Shown here: positions 44,909-54,896 of the stretch, piece after piece
Layout of the letters: every line of letters starts with the position of its first letter
Numbering within the stretch: position 1 is the first letter of the stretch
NCBI RefSeq assembly: GCF_900156055.1
Contig: NZ_FTMQ01000001.1
Span: 1 to 64,000 of the forward strand
Source: Rhizobium sp. RU33A
GTDB taxonomy: Bacteria; Pseudomonadota; Alphaproteobacteria; Rhizobiales; Rhizobiaceae
Reading direction: 5' to 3'
Length of the DNA: 64,000 nucleotides
The notes under the pieces: generated by a model
Told to the model about the DNA's origin: nothing
Database searches by the model: none
Seen by the model: the letters and a program-made list of their open reading frames with translations, nothing else
Program-made: the position numbers and the translations under genes

Positions 44909-45613
44909 ATGATGCGAGCGGGCCGACCATGGTGGATCATCGGGCTCGGCACGCTCGCCATCACCCTGCTTCTCGGGCTGGGCGTCTGGCAGCTTCAGCG
45001 TCTGCAGTGGAAAACGGCACTCATAGAACGGGTCGAAGCGGGGCTTCTTGCCCCGCCGGTCTCTGCTCCCGGTCCTGATGACTGGGCTGCCGTCTCCTTC
45101 GACACCGCGGAATATCGCCGCGTCGAGGTACAAGGCCGCTATCTTCCGGGCGACGATATTCTCGTCAAGGCCGTTACGGCCCGCGGGTCCGGCTTCTGGG
45201 TCATGTCGCCTTTCGAAACGCTCGAAGGATGGCGGCTCTTCGTCAACAGAGGCTTCGTACCTGATGATCGTGCGTCGCCGGCAGATCGTCCGCGACCTGC
45301 TGGCGAGCCCGAGGTCACGGGGCTTTTGCGGCTCACCCAGCCCGGCGGCGCGTTTTTGCGGGACAATGATCCCGCCAATGGCCGCTGGTTCTCGCGCGAC
45401 ACCTTTGCGATGGCCGGTACGCTCGGGCTAGGGGAGGTAGCGCCCTATTTCATCGATTCTGACGCAAGCGGCGACGCATTCCCGATTGGCGGGCTGACCG
45501 TCGTCTCCTTCCCGAACAAGCATTTCGGCTATGCCATGACATGGTTCGGTCTGGCTGCCGTCTTTGCCTATCTGCTTTACCGCGCGACGAAGCCTGGCGA
45601 ATCACACCGCTGA
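44909..45613 (+). CDS. SURF1-family oxidase assembly protein
   Basis: A 234-residue SURF1 protein with one membrane helix at each end (WWIIGLGTLAITLLLGLGVWQLQRLQWK and FGYAMTWFGLAAVFAYLLYRA). Conserved blocks include VEVQGRYLPGDDILV, GFWVMSPFE, VNRGFVP and NKHFGYAMTWFGLA. SURF1 helps insert heme into subunit I of heme-copper oxidases. Its position 14 bases after cyoD indicates a partner dedicated to the quinol oxidase. Confidence 0.92.
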   Translation: MMRAGRPWWIIGLGTLAITLLLGLGVWQLQRLQWKTALIERVEAGLLAPPVSAPGPDDWAAVSFDTAEYRRVEVQGRYLPGDDILVKAVTARGSGFWVMSPFETLEGWRLFVNRGFVPDDRASPADRPRPAGEPEVTGLLRLTQPGGAFLRDNDPANGRWFSRDTFAMAGTLGLGEVAPYFIDSDASGDAFPIGGLTVVSFPNKHFGYAMTWFGLAAVFAYLLYRATKPGESHR

Positions 45614-45633
45614 TAGCGCTGCCGACGGATTGG

Positions 45634-46374
45634 TCAGGATCTCTTCGATCCAGCTGCAAGAGGGGTGGGCACCGCGTTGTCAGCGGGGCCGGTCCACATG
45701 CTCTTAATGATCTGCTTCACCTGGTGCTGCAACATCTCGTCCTGTCTTGCCACCTCCACGAAGCGGCCGGTGAACTCGCGCGTGGAACTCAAGAGCCCCG
45801 CAAGCGCGATCGACGCCATCATTCCGAGTTTGGTGTCGAAGGGCCGCTGCTGCCCTGCCGCCTCAAGGTTTGACTGCACGAAAGGATAGAGGACTTCGAG
45901 AAATGGCTTCGCCAAGGCCTCCTCTATGAAATCCTTTCGTTCTTCGTCTCGGCTCTGGATGATCTCGGAAAACAGAATCCTTGAGAAATGCGGTCGCCGC
46001 CAGATAACGTCCACGACTTCGGAACTGATGAAATCGACACGCTCTGCTTGTGGGCGGTCTTGGGCCCGGGCAATCGCTGCCTCGAGCAATTCCACGGTTT
46101 CGCGCGCCACTTCGGTCACGATCGCTTGCCAAAGGCCCATTTTTGATCCGTAGCGGTAGGATATCAGTGCAACATCGATACCTGCGGTCGCTGCGATCGC
46201 GCGCAGTGATGTCTGCTCGAAACCATTTGCCGCAAAGGTCTCCATGGCAGCCTCCAGAAGGCCTTCGGCATTCTGTTCTGCGCCCCGGCGAGGCCGACCC
46301 CGTTTCCGCTCTGGCACGTTCTTAACCTGTTTCACACCACCCTCAATTCGTTCGCTTGACAAGCCTAGCCGCAT
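45634..46374 (-). CDS. TetR-family repressor of the RND pump
   Basis: A TetR regulator of about 246 residues. The helix-turn-helix is LLEAAMETFAANGFEQTSLRAIAATAGIDVALISYRYGSKMGLWQAIV, about residues 40-87, followed by a ligand domain (FSRILFSEIIQSRDEERKDFIEEAL). A Gly-Arg-Pro-Arg-Arg stretch precedes the HTH. Start is uncertain: ATG 46374, or GTG about 39 bases later with GAGG upstream. It is divergent from the pump genes and probably represses them until an inducer binds. Confidence 0.88.
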   Translation of the reverse strand: MRLGLSSERIEGGVKQVKNVPERKRGRPRRGAEQNAEGLLEAAMETFAANGFEQTSLRAIAATAGIDVALISYRYGSKMGLWQAIVTEVARETVELLEAAIARAQDRPQAERVDFISSEVVDVIWRRPHFSRILFSEIIQSRDEERKDFIEEALAKPFLEVLYPFVQSNLEAAGQQRPFDTKLGMMASIALAGLLSSTREFTGRFVEVARQDEMLQHQVKQIIKSMWTGPADNAVPTPLAAGSKRS

Positions 46375-46403
46375 TCCGGCATATATTCAACAGACGATGA
46401 ATA
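46356..46403 (+). promoter_or_regulatory. Promoter and operator region of the RND pump operon
   Basis: TTGACA at 46356-46361 with CATATA at 46380-46385 (18-base spacer) forms a sigma-70-like promoter toward the pump genes. An inverted repeat TATTCA (46384-46389)/TGAATA (46398-46403) with an 8-base spacer overlaps and follows the -10. This is a suitable TetR-family operator, and binding would block transcription. Confidence 0.5.
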
Positions 46404-46432
46404 AAATCCTCCCTCGTTTTCAGGAGCCTGCG

Positions 46433-47560
46433 ATGCCCACCCCGTTGGTAACGCGCCAGATGGGTCGGTTGCCCCCGACGTCAAGAAAATCCCCATGGCT
46501 GCTGGCGGCAGTTCTGCCCCTCCTTCTCGCCTCCTGCAGCGAAGATGCGTCGGAAAAGACCGGCTATGTGCCGACGGTCAGGGTCGCAACCGCAGCCACC
46601 GTGTCCGATGCCGTCACGGTCTCCGGTACCGGGGAGGTGAAGCCGAGGGTCGAAAGCGTCCTGTCCTTCAAGGTCAGCGGCCGCGTCATTGCCCGTGATG
46701 TCGAGGTCGGCGACCGGGTGAAAGTCGGTCAGGTGCTTGCTCGGATCGATCCGACGGAACAGAAGGCGGATCTGGCGGCGGCAGAAGCGGCCATCCGCGC
46801 CCGCCAAGCCACCTTGCGCACCGCCGAATCCTATCTCAACCGCCGCCGCACCCTGACACAGACGGGGGCTTTGCCACAGCAGCAGTTGGACGAGGCGATC
46901 CAGCAATATGATTCGGCAGTCAATGATCTCGATGCAGCACAAGCGAATCTCGCCAGCGTGCAGGAAAGCCTCGCTCAGACCGAGCTGAAAGCCGATGCTG
47001 ATGGCCTCATCACTGCTGTGAGCATCGAGCCGGGAGAAGTCGTGCAGCCATCATCGGCCGCCTTCGAGCTCGCCCATGATGGTGAACTTGATGCGGTCTT
47101 CAACGTGGATGAAAGCGCCTTGACCAGGGATGACCAGCCCGAATCGGTGGAAGTTGCTCTTGTTGATCGGCCGGATATTCGCGCAGTTGCCAAAATTCAG
47201 GAGATCAGCCCCTCGGTGGATCGCAAGCTCGGCACCGTGCGCCTGAAGCTGTCGATCACCGATCCGCCACCGGAGATCACGCTGGGTTCAGCAATTGTGG
47301 CCTATGCGAAGCTCTCCGAAGTGGGGCGGATATCCATTCCGTCCCAGTCTTTGACGAGTGCCAACGGAAAGCCCGCAGTCTTCGTCGTCGATCCGTCCAC
47401 GGAGACAGTCGAGACCCGTCAAATCGAGGTGCTGCGCTACGACGCCGACCGGATCATCGTCGCCAACGGGCTTGAACCCGGTGATCAGTTCGTCGTCGAG
47501 GGAACGCAGTTTCTCTACCCGACACAAAAGGTTCGTACGGTTCAGGGAGACGCGCAATGA
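46433..47560 (+). CDS. RND efflux periplasmic adaptor lipoprotein, first copy
   Basis: A 375-residue membrane-fusion protein. The N-terminus carries a lipobox LASC (Cys35). The lipoyl half-motif is VLSFKVSGRVIARDVEVGDRVKVGQVLARID, followed by a coiled-coil hairpin (ADLAAAEAAIRARQATLRTAE...AQANLASVQESLAQTEL). The beta-barrel and membrane-proximal domains end at VVEGTQFLYPTQKVR. ATG 46433 is chosen for its AGGAG 7 bases upstream; an earlier in-frame ATG at 46397 lies inside the putative operator. It overlaps the next adaptor gene by ATGA. Confidence 0.9.
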   Translation: MPTPLVTRQMGRLPPTSRKSPWLLAAVLPLLLASCSEDASEKTGYVPTVRVATAATVSDAVTVSGTGEVKPRVESVLSFKVSGRVIARDVEVGDRVKVGQVLARIDPTEQKADLAAAEAAIRARQATLRTAESYLNRRRTLTQTGALPQQQLDEAIQQYDSAVNDLDAAQANLASVQESLAQTELKADADGLITAVSIEPGEVVQPSSAAFELAHDGELDAVFNVDESALTRDDQPESVEVALVDRPDIRAVAKIQEISPSVDRKLGTVRLKLSITDPPPEITLGSAIVAYAKLSEVGRISIPSQSLTSANGKPAVFVVDPSTETVETRQIEVLRYDADRIIVANGLEPGDQFVVEGTQFLYPTQKVRTVQGDAQ

Positions 47561-48642
47561 AGCAGGTGAAAGCAATCGCATTTCTGTGCCTTGCGGTCGT
47601 TGCGCTGAGTGCCTGCAGCGAGGTCGAAGAACAGGCCGCGCCGCAGGTGCGTCCGGCTCTTTCGGTCATCGCCGGGCCGCGCGCGAGTGAGCCTGGATCG
47701 ACCTTCACCGGGACCGTCGAGGCCAAGTTGAATGTCGACATCGGCTTTCGTCTGCTCGGTCGGGTCACCGCGCGCATGGTCGATGTCGGCGATGTCGTTC
47801 GTGCCGGCGAGGTTCTGATGACGCTCGACACGACGAGCCTTCAGCTCGCCGTCCGCCAGGCCGAAGCAGATCTTGCATCCGCAAATGCCAAACTCGATCT
47901 GGCGCAGGTCAATGCCAGCCGTCAGGCGACACTTCTGAGAACCCAGGCGACCACGCGTGAGCGACTGGAAGAAGCCGAGCAGACAGCGGAAGCCGCCGAG
48001 GCGACGGTCCGGCAAATGGAAGCCGATCTGACGAAAGCGCGTGAGCAGACATCCTATGCCACTGTCGTCGCACAAACCGATGGTGTCGTTTCGGCCGTAA
48101 GCGCGGAAGTCGGACAGGTCGTTGCAGCCGGTCAATCGGCCGTGACGATCGCCCGGCTGGAGGCACTCGATGCTGTCATCGATGTCCCCGACACGCTGAA
48201 GGCGCTTCAACTGCCCGATACGGAATACGAGGTCACCCTCCTGTCGAACCCGCAGATCAAGGCGCAAGGTCGCGTGCGAGAAGTCGCGCCCGAGGCTGAT
48301 GGTGCAACCCGGACGCGGCGAACCAAGCTTGCGCTGTCTGCCCCGGACAAGGCGTTTCGCCTCGGCAGCACCGTTCTCGCGAGACCAATCGCAGCCGTCG
48401 CCACCGCCATCTGGCTCCCTGAAACGGCCATGGGTGCCGATCAGTCAGGCGCCGCATTTGTCTGGGTCATCGACCCGGCCAGCGGTGCGGTGGCGCGTCG
48501 GCCTGTCGAAGCCAAAAAGGCCGATGGCGGCGGCCATGACATTGTTTCGGGATTGCAGGCCGGAGAGCGCGTGGTCAGCGCCGGCGTGAACTCCCTCACC
48601 GAAAATCAGATCGTTTCCTTCACCGATGAGATCGCCCGATGA
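47557..48642 (+). CDS. RND efflux periplasmic adaptor lipoprotein, second copy
   Basis: A 361-residue membrane-fusion protein with lipobox LSAC (Cys20), lipoyl segment IGFRLLGRVTARMVDVGDVVRAGEVLMTLD and coiled-coil hairpin (AVRQAEADLASANAKLDLAQ...EAAEATVRQMEADL). It is clearly diverged from the adaptor encoded just upstream, so this is not a recent duplication. Two different adaptors feeding one RND pump is the arrangement of TriABC-like systems. Its stop overlaps the pump gene start. Confidence 0.9.
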   Translation: MKQVKAIAFLCLAVVALSACSEVEEQAAPQVRPALSVIAGPRASEPGSTFTGTVEAKLNVDIGFRLLGRVTARMVDVGDVVRAGEVLMTLDTTSLQLAVRQAEADLASANAKLDLAQVNASRQATLLRTQATTRERLEEAEQTAEAAEATVRQMEADLTKAREQTSYATVVAQTDGVVSAVSAEVGQVVAAGQSAVTIARLEALDAVIDVPDTLKALQLPDTEYEVTLLSNPQIKAQGRVREVAPEADGATRTRRTKLALSAPDKAFRLGSTVLARPIAAVATAIWLPETAMGADQSGAAFVWVIDPASGAVARRPVEAKKADGGGHDIVSGLQAGERVVSAGVNSLTENQIVSFTDEIAR

Positions 48643-51600
48643 ACGGCAAATTCAATCTTTCCGAATGGGCACTGCGGCACAAGTCGCTCGTCTGGTACTT
48701 CATGATCCTCTCCACGGTCGCGGGGATCATGGCCTATTTCAATCTCGGACGGGAAGAAGATCCCGAATTCACGATCAAGACGATGCTGATCCAGGCCCAG
48801 TGGCCGGGTGCATCGGTCGATGAAATGACCAGTCAGGTCACCGATCGGATCGAGAAGAAACTGCAGGAACTCGAATCCCTCGACTACACCAAGAGCATCA
48901 ATGCCCCGGGACAGGCGACGATCTACGTCAACCTTCTCGAGAATACAAAGGCGGCGGACGTCAGCCCGACCTGGGTCAAGGTCCGGAACATGATCAACGA
49001 CATCGTTCCAAACCTTCCTCAGGGTGTGGTCGGTCCCTTCTTCATCGACAGCTTCGGGGATGTCTATGGCAATATCTATGCCTTCACGGCGGACGGACTG
49101 ACACAGCGACAGCTCCGGGACTATCTGGAAGCGGCAAGAACCGAAATCCTTGCCGTTCCCGATGTCGGGAAGGTCGATCTCATCGGCGCTCAAGACGAGG
49201 TGATCTATCTGGAGTTCTCCACCCGGCGTATGGCCGCGCTTGGCATCACCCAGCAACAGATCGTCGAGACACTGCAGAACCAGAACGCCGTCGTCGCATC
49301 AGGCACTCTGCGCACCGCGTCCGAGAGCATCAGCATGCGCGTCTCAGGTCAGTTCTCCACGGAAGACGACCTGAGAAAGGTCAACCTTCGCGTCAACGAC
49401 CGCTTCTTCCGACTGAGCGATGTCGCGACCATCACGCGCGGCTATGTCGACCCGCAGCAGGCGCTGTTCCGGGTCAATGGCGAGCCGGCGATCGGTCTGG
49501 CGATCGGCATGAAGCCGGGCTCCAACCTGCTCGAATTCGGCGAAGCCCTGTCCGAGAAGATGGAAAAGGTGACCGCCAGCCTGCCCATCGGCATTGGCGT
49601 TCACCATGTGGCCGATCAGGCCGTTGTCGTCGACGAGGCGGTCGGCGGTTTCACCAAGGCCCTCTTCGAGGCAATCGCCATCGTTCTCGTCGTCAGCTTC
49701 ATAAGTCTCGGTGCCAGAGCCGGGCTCGTGGTCGCTCTGTCGATCCCGTTGGTTCTCGCCATCACCTTCGTCGCCATGGAGTATTTGGGCATTTCCCTCC
49801 AGCGCATTTCGCTGGGTGCATTGATCATCGCCCTCGGTCTTCTTGTCGACGATGCCATGATTGCCATCGAGATGATGGTGTCCAAGCTTGAACAGGGCGA
49901 ACCCCTGTCCAAGGCAGCGATCGCGGTTTGGACCTCGACGGCATTTCCGATGCTGACCGGCACCTTGGTCACCGTCGCGAGTTTCATTCCCGTCGGTCTG
50001 AACGACAGCGCCGCTGGCGAGTTCACCTTCTCGCTCTTCGTCGTCATTGCCGTTGCCCTGATCGTTTCCTGGATTGTCGCCGTTCTCTTCGCGCCGGTTC
50101 TCGGGGTGCTGATCCTTCCGGCAAAGATGGAGCGGCATCACGAGCAGAAGGGCAGGGTCGCCCAGATGTTCTCGCGCATTCTGGCGGCTTGCATGCATCG
50201 GCCGAAGATGACGGTCGCCGCCACATTCGGCGTCTTCCTCCTCTCCGTCTATGGCATGGGCTTCGTCCAGCAGCAGTTCTTCCCGGCATCGGATCGCCCG
50301 GAACTGATCGTCGACTGGACCGGGCGCCAGAACTCCACGCTGGCCCAGACCAAGGCCGACATGGATGAATTCGAGGCCGCCTACCTCGCCAATGACGACA
50401 GTATCGACCACTGGACGTCCTATGTCGGGCAGGGCGCCAAACGTTTCGTTCTCTCATTCGACGTGCAGCCGTCGGCCCCGTATTTCGGCCAGATGGTCAT
50501 CGTAACCAAGAGCATCGAAGCCCGTGAGGCTCTCAAGGAAAAGTTGATGGCAGTTGCTGCGGATGGCTATCCGGGCACGGACATTCTGGTCAAGGAAATG
50601 GAGCTCGGACCGCCGGTCGGTCGGCCGATCCAGTACCGCGTCAGCGGCCCGGATCCGGAAAAGGTGCGCGAATACGCAACCGGATTGGCAGCCGTCATCG
50701 GCACGGAGCCACGTCTCGGTCGCATCGTCTTCGACTGGATGGAGCCGGCTCGCACCGTCAAGGTCGATGTGCTTCAGGACAAGGCCCGTCTTCTCGGCGT
50801 GAGTTCGAGCGATATCGCAACGGCACTCAACAACATGGCCGGCGGCTCCGCCATGACCCAGCTGCGCGACAGTATCTATCTAGTCAACGTTGTTGGCCGT
50901 GCCCCGGGCGACGAACGCCAGTCCGTCGAAACACTTCGCAATCTGCAGCTACCCGGCGGTGACGGGCAGTCCGTACCGCTCGCGTCCATCGCCACCTTCT
51001 CCTACGGCATGGAGCAGCCCGTGATCTGGCGTCGTGATCGCAGTCCGACGATCACCCTGAAAGCTGCCATTACCGATGCAACGCAGCCGGCCACCATTGA
51101 TGCGGCCTTGAAGGGCAAGGTCGAAACCTATGCTGCTGATCTCTCTGCGGGTTATCATGTCGCGGTCGGCGGCTCGGTCGAAAGCAGCGGAAAAAGCCAG
51201 GCACCGATTGCGGCCGTCGTGCCGCTGATGCTTCTGACAATGACGACGATCCTCATGTTCCAGCTGCAGAGCTTCCAGCGCCTGTTCATGGTGGTGATTG
51301 TAGCCCCGCTCGGACTGATCGGTGTTGTCGCAGCCCTCCTGCCCAGCGGGGCGCCTCTCGGCTTCGTCGCCATTCTCGGCGTCTTGGCCCTGATCGGCAT
51401 CCTCATCCGAAACTCGGTCATCCTCGTGGTCGAGATCGATACGCTGCAACGCAACGGCCGGCATGCCTGGGACGCGGTCCGCGAGGCCACCGAGCACCGC
51501 ATGCGGCCAATCATGCTGACGGCTGCCGCAGCCAGTCTCGCGCTCATCCCCATCGCCTCTGAGATCTTCTGGGGGCCAATGGCTTTCGCGATGATGGGCG

Positions 51601-51692
51601 GCATAGTCGTCGGTACGGTGCTGACGCTGCTTTTCTTGCCGGCGCTCTATCTGATCTGGTTCCGGATCAAGGAGCCCTCGGCCACAGCCTGA
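48639..51692 (+). CDS. RND multidrug efflux pump (inner-membrane subunit)
   Basis: A 1017-residue AcrB/MexB-superfamily pump with 12 expected membrane helices and two large periplasmic loops. The proton-relay helix is visible as ISLGALIIALGLLVDDAMIAIE with paired Asp. GREEDPEFTIKTMLIQAQWPGA and VDVPGKVDLIG-type sequence (here VPDVGKVDLIGAQDEVIYLEF) are typical of the HAE1-like subgroup that lacks long loops. No outer-membrane channel gene follows, so it must use a TolC-like protein encoded elsewhere. Substrates are unknown. Confidence 0.93.
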   Translation: MNGKFNLSEWALRHKSLVWYFMILSTVAGIMAYFNLGREEDPEFTIKTMLIQAQWPGASVDEMTSQVTDRIEKKLQELESLDYTKSINAPGQATIYVNLLENTKAADVSPTWVKVRNMINDIVPNLPQGVVGPFFIDSFGDVYGNIYAFTADGLTQRQLRDYLEAARTEILAVPDVGKVDLIGAQDEVIYLEFSTRRMAALGITQQQIVETLQNQNAVVASGTLRTASESISMRVSGQFSTEDDLRKVNLRVNDRFFRLSDVATITRGYVDPQQALFRVNGEPAIGLAIGMKPGSNLLEFGEALSEKMEKVTASLPIGIGVHHVADQAVVVDEAVGGFTKALFEAIAIVLVVSFISLGARAGLVVALSIPLVLAITFVAMEYLGISLQRISLGALIIALGLLVDDAMIAIEMMVSKLEQGEPLSKAAIAVWTSTAFPMLTGTLVTVASFIPVGLNDSAAGEFTFSLFVVIAVALIVSWIVAVLFAPVLGVLILPAKMERHHEQKGRVAQMFSRILAACMHRPKMTVAATFGVFLLSVYGMGFVQQQFFPASDRPELIVDWTGRQNSTLAQTKADMDEFEAAYLANDDSIDHWTSYVGQGAKRFVLSFDVQPSAPYFGQMVIVTKSIEAREALKEKLMAVAADGYPGTDILVKEMELGPPVGRPIQYRVSGPDPEKVREYATGLAAVIGTEPRLGRIVFDWMEPARTVKVDVLQDKARLLGVSSSDIATALNNMAGGSAMTQLRDSIYLVNVVGRAPGDERQSVETLRNLQLPGGDGQSVPLASIATFSYGMEQPVIWRRDRSPTITLKAAITDATQPATIDAALKGKVETYAADLSAGYHVAVGGSVESSGKSQAPIAAVVPLMLLTMTTILMFQLQSFQRLFMVVIVAPLGLIGVVAALLPSGAPLGFVAILGVLALIGILIRNSVILVVEIDTLQRNGRHAWDAVREATEHRMRPIMLTAAAASLALIPIASEIFWGPMAFAMMGGIVVGTVLTLLFLPALYLIWFRIKEPSATA

Positions 51693-51711
51693 CCGACTGG
51701 GCAAACTTCGA

Positions 51712-51745
51712 CCGGCCGCGACAAAGCTTGCGGCCGGTTTTCTTC
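51712..51745 (+). terminator. Terminator of the RND operon
   Basis: The arms ACCGGCCGC (51712-51720) and GCGGCCGGT (51731-51739) pair perfectly around a 10-base loop, followed by TTTCTTCT. The hairpin lies 20 bases after the pump stop and just before the end of the convergent hutC. Confidence 0.85.
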
Positions 51746-51750
51746 TCGGC

Positions 51751-52488
51751 TCAATAAGAACTTTCGAGACTGTAGCGGCTGCCCGGATAGAGAAGCCGAA
51801 CGGATGTCACCAGCCGGTCGCCGGACCAGGTTCGACGCCGCACCAGAAGACAGGGTTCGGACCTGGCGATGGCCAGCAGCCGGCATTCCCACGGCTGGGG
51901 TAACACTGCCTCGACGAACTGCTCGGCGCGCGAGATCGGCGCGATACCGCTCAGATAGGCATTCGGCGTGATCGTTCGGAAATCCTGATCGAGATAGGCG
52001 GGCGCCAGTTCCGCATGGACGAAGCGATCCTCAAGCTGGATTGGGAGATCGTCTTCCTTGTGTACGATGACCGAATGAAAGGCTGATGTGCCGGCCTCCA
52101 CTTCCAGCCTGTCCGCCAGATCATGGTCGCAGACTTCCACCTGCATCAGCACGATCTCGACCGAATGCTGGCCGCCGCGCTCGGCAATCTCCTCGGCGAT
52201 GTTGCGCACGTCGCTGACATTGGCCCGGCGCTTCTTCGGCGCAACGAAGGAACCGCGCCCCTGGACCCGGACGATGACGCCTTCGCTGGCCAGTTCCCTG
52301 AGCGCCCGATGCGCCGTCATCCGGCTGACCCCCAGCATCTCGACCAGCTCGTTCTCGGAGGGAATGCGGTAATTGATCGGCCATTCGCCGCGCTCGATCC
52401 GCGCCTTGATCTCGGCCTTCATCTGCTCGTAGAGCGGCGTATCCTGCCGTTCCACGGGGAGTGCAAAGCCTGGCTGGTCGTCGGACAT
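51751..52488 (-). CDS. hutC: Histidine utilisation repressor HutC
   Basis: A 245-residue GntR/HutC regulator. Winged helix at about residues 18-85 (PLYEQMKAEIKARIERGEWPINYRIPSENELVEMLGVSRMTAHRALRELASEGVIVRVQGRGSFVA), then a UTRA domain (HKEDDLPIQLEDRFVHAELAPAYLDQDF; ISRAEQFVEAVLP). HutC represses hut genes until urocanate binds. It is the last gene of the hut group, with its own operator directly upstream. Confidence 0.95.
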   Translation of the reverse strand: MSDDQPGFALPVERQDTPLYEQMKAEIKARIERGEWPINYRIPSENELVEMLGVSRMTAHRALRELASEGVIVRVQGRGSFVAPKKRRANVSDVRNIAEEIAERGGQHSVEIVLMQVEVCDHDLADRLEVEAGTSAFHSVIVHKEDDLPIQLEDRFVHAELAPAYLDQDFRTITPNAYLSGIAPISRAEQFVEAVLPQPWECRLLAIARSEPCLLVRRRTWSGDRLVTSVRLLYPGSRYSLESSY

Positions 52489-52571
52489 GGTGGGTCGATC
52501 CTGATGGTGGCGAAGCGATCTTGCGGGTGTCTAGCCGCAGCGCATCGGGCATTCCCTTATCGGCACAGGCC

Positions 52572-52583
52572 TTGTCTAGGCAA
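52572..52583. promoter_or_regulatory. HutC operator upstream of hutC
   Basis: TTGTCTAGGCAA, near-palindromic, lies between hutD and hutC and overlaps the hutD stop. It differs in one base from the site before hutF (61391-61402). Autoregulation of hutC is the likely meaning. Confidence 0.7.
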
Positions 52584-53193
52584 CCGGTTCGGGTTCAGAA
52601 GCCCTATCCAGAGCGGCAGTTACTTCGATGCTGTAGAGCGTGCAATCAGCCGCGCGAGGCTCGACGGTGAACTCAAACGGTACCTGCTCTGAGATCATGA
52701 TATCGCCGAGCCCTACTTCCGATCGCATGCTATCGACCGCAACAAGGGCATCACCCCGAAACACGATTGCGACTGTGTCCCGTGACATCGAAAGCGTCTG
52801 AGCGGCAGAGACGTCGATCTTCGTCATGCGATGGACGAAACGCCCACGACGGCTCATGACATTGAGGTCGAGCGTCTCGCCGCCAAGACAATCCGCCTGA
52901 ACCTCCGCATCGCCGGAAAAGGCGAAGGGAGGCGAGCCTACGAGTAGCGGCGGCTCCTGCCTCCCATCGACCGTTAGCTGCATGCCGTCGCCCTGGAGAA
53001 CGGCAATCGTCCTGTCGATCCCGGCAAAGACCGAGAACGGACCGGAGGTCCCGACGGTTGCCAGGCTGATTCGCCAGTCGAACCCGCCGGAGCCATCCGA
53101 AGCAGGCCGGGAGATCACCTCGCGGGTGATCCCCAGCCCGTTTTTCCAGGGCATCTGCCGGTGCTCGTCAAAGCGCTGGATGCGGAGGGACAT
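52576..53193 (-). CDS. hutD: HutD-family protein
   Basis: A 205-residue cupin-fold HutD protein, thought to act as a governor of histidine utilisation rather than as a pathway enzyme. It is recognised by MPWKNGLGITREVI, FDWRISLATVGTSGPFS, FAGIDRTIAVLQGDGM and LDLNVMSRRG. The ATG at 53193 has GAGGG upstream. It lies between hutU and hutC, as in many proteobacterial hut loci. Confidence 0.92.
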   Translation of the reverse strand: MSLRIQRFDEHRQMPWKNGLGITREVISRPASDGSGGFDWRISLATVGTSGPFSVFAGIDRTIAVLQGDGMQLTVDGRQEPPLLVGSPPFAFSGDAEVQADCLGGETLDLNVMSRRGRFVHRMTKIDVSAAQTLSMSRDTVAIVFRGDALVAVDSMRSEVGLGDIMISEQVPFEFTVEPRAADCTLYSIEVTAALDRASEPEPVA

Positions 53194-53210
53194 GGGCGTG
53201 TCGTATCCCC

Positions 53211-54884
53211 TCAATTGCCGAGGATGCCGGGCAGACGAAGGCCCTTTTCCTTGGCGCAATCGAGCGCGATGTCATAGCCCGCGTCGGCATGCCGCATGAC
53301 GCCTGTCGCCGGGTCGTTCCAGAGAACCCGCTCCAGCCGGCGGGCAGCATCGTCAGTGCCATCGGCGCAGATCACCATGCCGGAATGCTGGGAAAAGCCC
53401 ATGCCGACACCGCCGCCGTGATGCAGCGAAACCCAGGTCGCACCCGAGGCGCAGTTGAGCAGCGCATTCAGAAGCGGCCAATCGGACACGGCGTCCGAGC
53501 CGTCCTTCATCGCTTCCGTCTCGCGGTTGGGCGAGGCGACCGAACCGGAATCGAGATGGTCGCGACCGATGACAACAGGCGCCTTCAACTCGCCGCTCCG
53601 CACCATCTCGTTGAAGGCGAGGCCGAGCTTGTGGCGATCGCCGAGACCGACCCAGCAGATGCGGGCCGGCAGGCCCTGGAAGGCGATGCGCTCGCGCGCC
53701 ATGTCCAGCCAGTTGTGCAGATGCGTGTTGTCCGGCAGCAGCTCCTTCACCTTGGCATCGGTCTTGTAGATATCCTCCGGATCGCCCGAGAGAGCGGCCC
53801 ATCGGAAGGGGCCTATGCCGCGGCAGAACAGCGGACGGATATAGGCCGGCACGAAGCCGGGGAAGGCGAAGGCATTCTCGAAGCCCTCTTCCTTGGCCAC
53901 CTGGCGGATATTGTTGCCGTAGTCGAGTGTCGGAACCCCCCTGTTCCAGAAGTCGACCATCGCCTGCACATGGGTTTTCATCGAGGCGCGGGCAGCGACT
54001 TCCACTGCCTTCGGATCGCTTTCCTGTTTTGCCCGCCATTCGGCAACCGTCCAGCCGAGGGGCAGATAGCCGTGAACAGGGTCATGGGCCGAGGTCTGGT
54101 CGGTGACGATGTCGGGTCGCACGCCGCGGCGCACGAGTTCCGGGAAGATGTCGGCGGCATTGCCGACCAGGCCGACGGATTTGGCCTCACCCGCCTTGGT
54201 CCACTGGTCGATCAGGGCAAGCGCCTCGTCCAGCGTATGCGCCTTGGCGTCGACATAACGGGTGCGCAGGCGGAAATCGATGCGGGTCTCGTCGCATTCG
54301 ACGGCAAGGCAGCAGGCGCCGGCCATGACAGCGGCGAGCGGCTGGGCGCCACCCATGCCGCCGAGACCACCGGTCAGGATCCATTTGCCCTTCAGGTTGC
54401 CGCCGTAATGCTGGCGGCCGGCTTCCACGAAGGTCTCATAGGTGCCCTGCACGATGCCCTGGGTGCCGATATAGATCCACGAGCCGGCAGTCATCTGGCC
54501 GTACATGGCCAGCCCCTTTTTATCCAGCTCGTTGAAGTGGTCCCAGGTCGCCCAATGCGGCACGAGGTTGGAATTGGCGATCAGCACGCGCGGCGCATCC
54601 TTGTGGGTGCGGAACACGCCGACCGGCTTGCCCGACTGCACGATCAGCGTCTCTTCCTCTGTAAGCGTCTTCAGCGTTTCGACGATTCGGTCGAAATCCT
54701 CCCAGGTGCGGGCAGCCCGGCCGATGCCGCCATAGACGACGAGCTCATGCGGCCGCTCGGCAACATCGGGATCGAGATTGTTCATCAGCATGCGGAGCGG
54801 CGCTTCCGTCATCCAGCTCTTGGCCGAGAGTTCGGTTCCGGTGGCGGCGCGGACGTCGCGGATATTGTGTCTGGGATTGCTCAT
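53211..54884 (-). CDS. hutU: Urocanate hydratase HutU
   Basis: Converts urocanate to imidazolone propionate using tightly bound NAD. The 557-residue protein is full length. Hallmarks are [55 protein letters not shown] with the catalytic Cys, [13 protein letters not shown] and [16 protein letters not shown]. It is 12 bases downstream of hutG. Confidence 0.98.
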   Translation of the reverse strand: MSNPRHNIRDVRAATGTELSAKSWMTEAPLRMLMNNLDPDVAERPHELVVYGGIGRAARTWEDFDRIVETLKTLTEEETLIVQSGKPVGVFRTHKDAPRVLIANSNLVPHWATWDHFNELDKKGLAMYGQMTAGSWIYIGTQGIVQGTYETFVEAGRQHYGGNLKGKWILTGGLGGMGGAQPLAAVMAGACCLAVECDETRIDFRLRTRYVDAKAHTLDEALALIDQWTKAGEAKSVGLVGNAADIFPELVRRGVRPDIVTDQTSAHDPVHGYLPLGWTVAEWRAKQESDPKAVEVAARASMKTHVQAMVDFWNRGVPTLDYGNNIRQVAKEEGFENAFAFPGFVPAYIRPLFCRGIGPFRWAALSGDPEDIYKTDAKVKELLPDNTHLHNWLDMARERIAFQGLPARICWVGLGDRHKLGLAFNEMVRSGELKAPVVIGRDHLDSGSVASPNRETEAMKDGSDAVSDWPLLNALLNCASGATWVSLHHGGGVGMGFSQHSGMVICADGTDDAARRLERVLWNDPATGVMRHADAGYDIALDCAKEKGLRLPGILGN

Positions 54885-54896
54885 GGTCCTCGCTCC

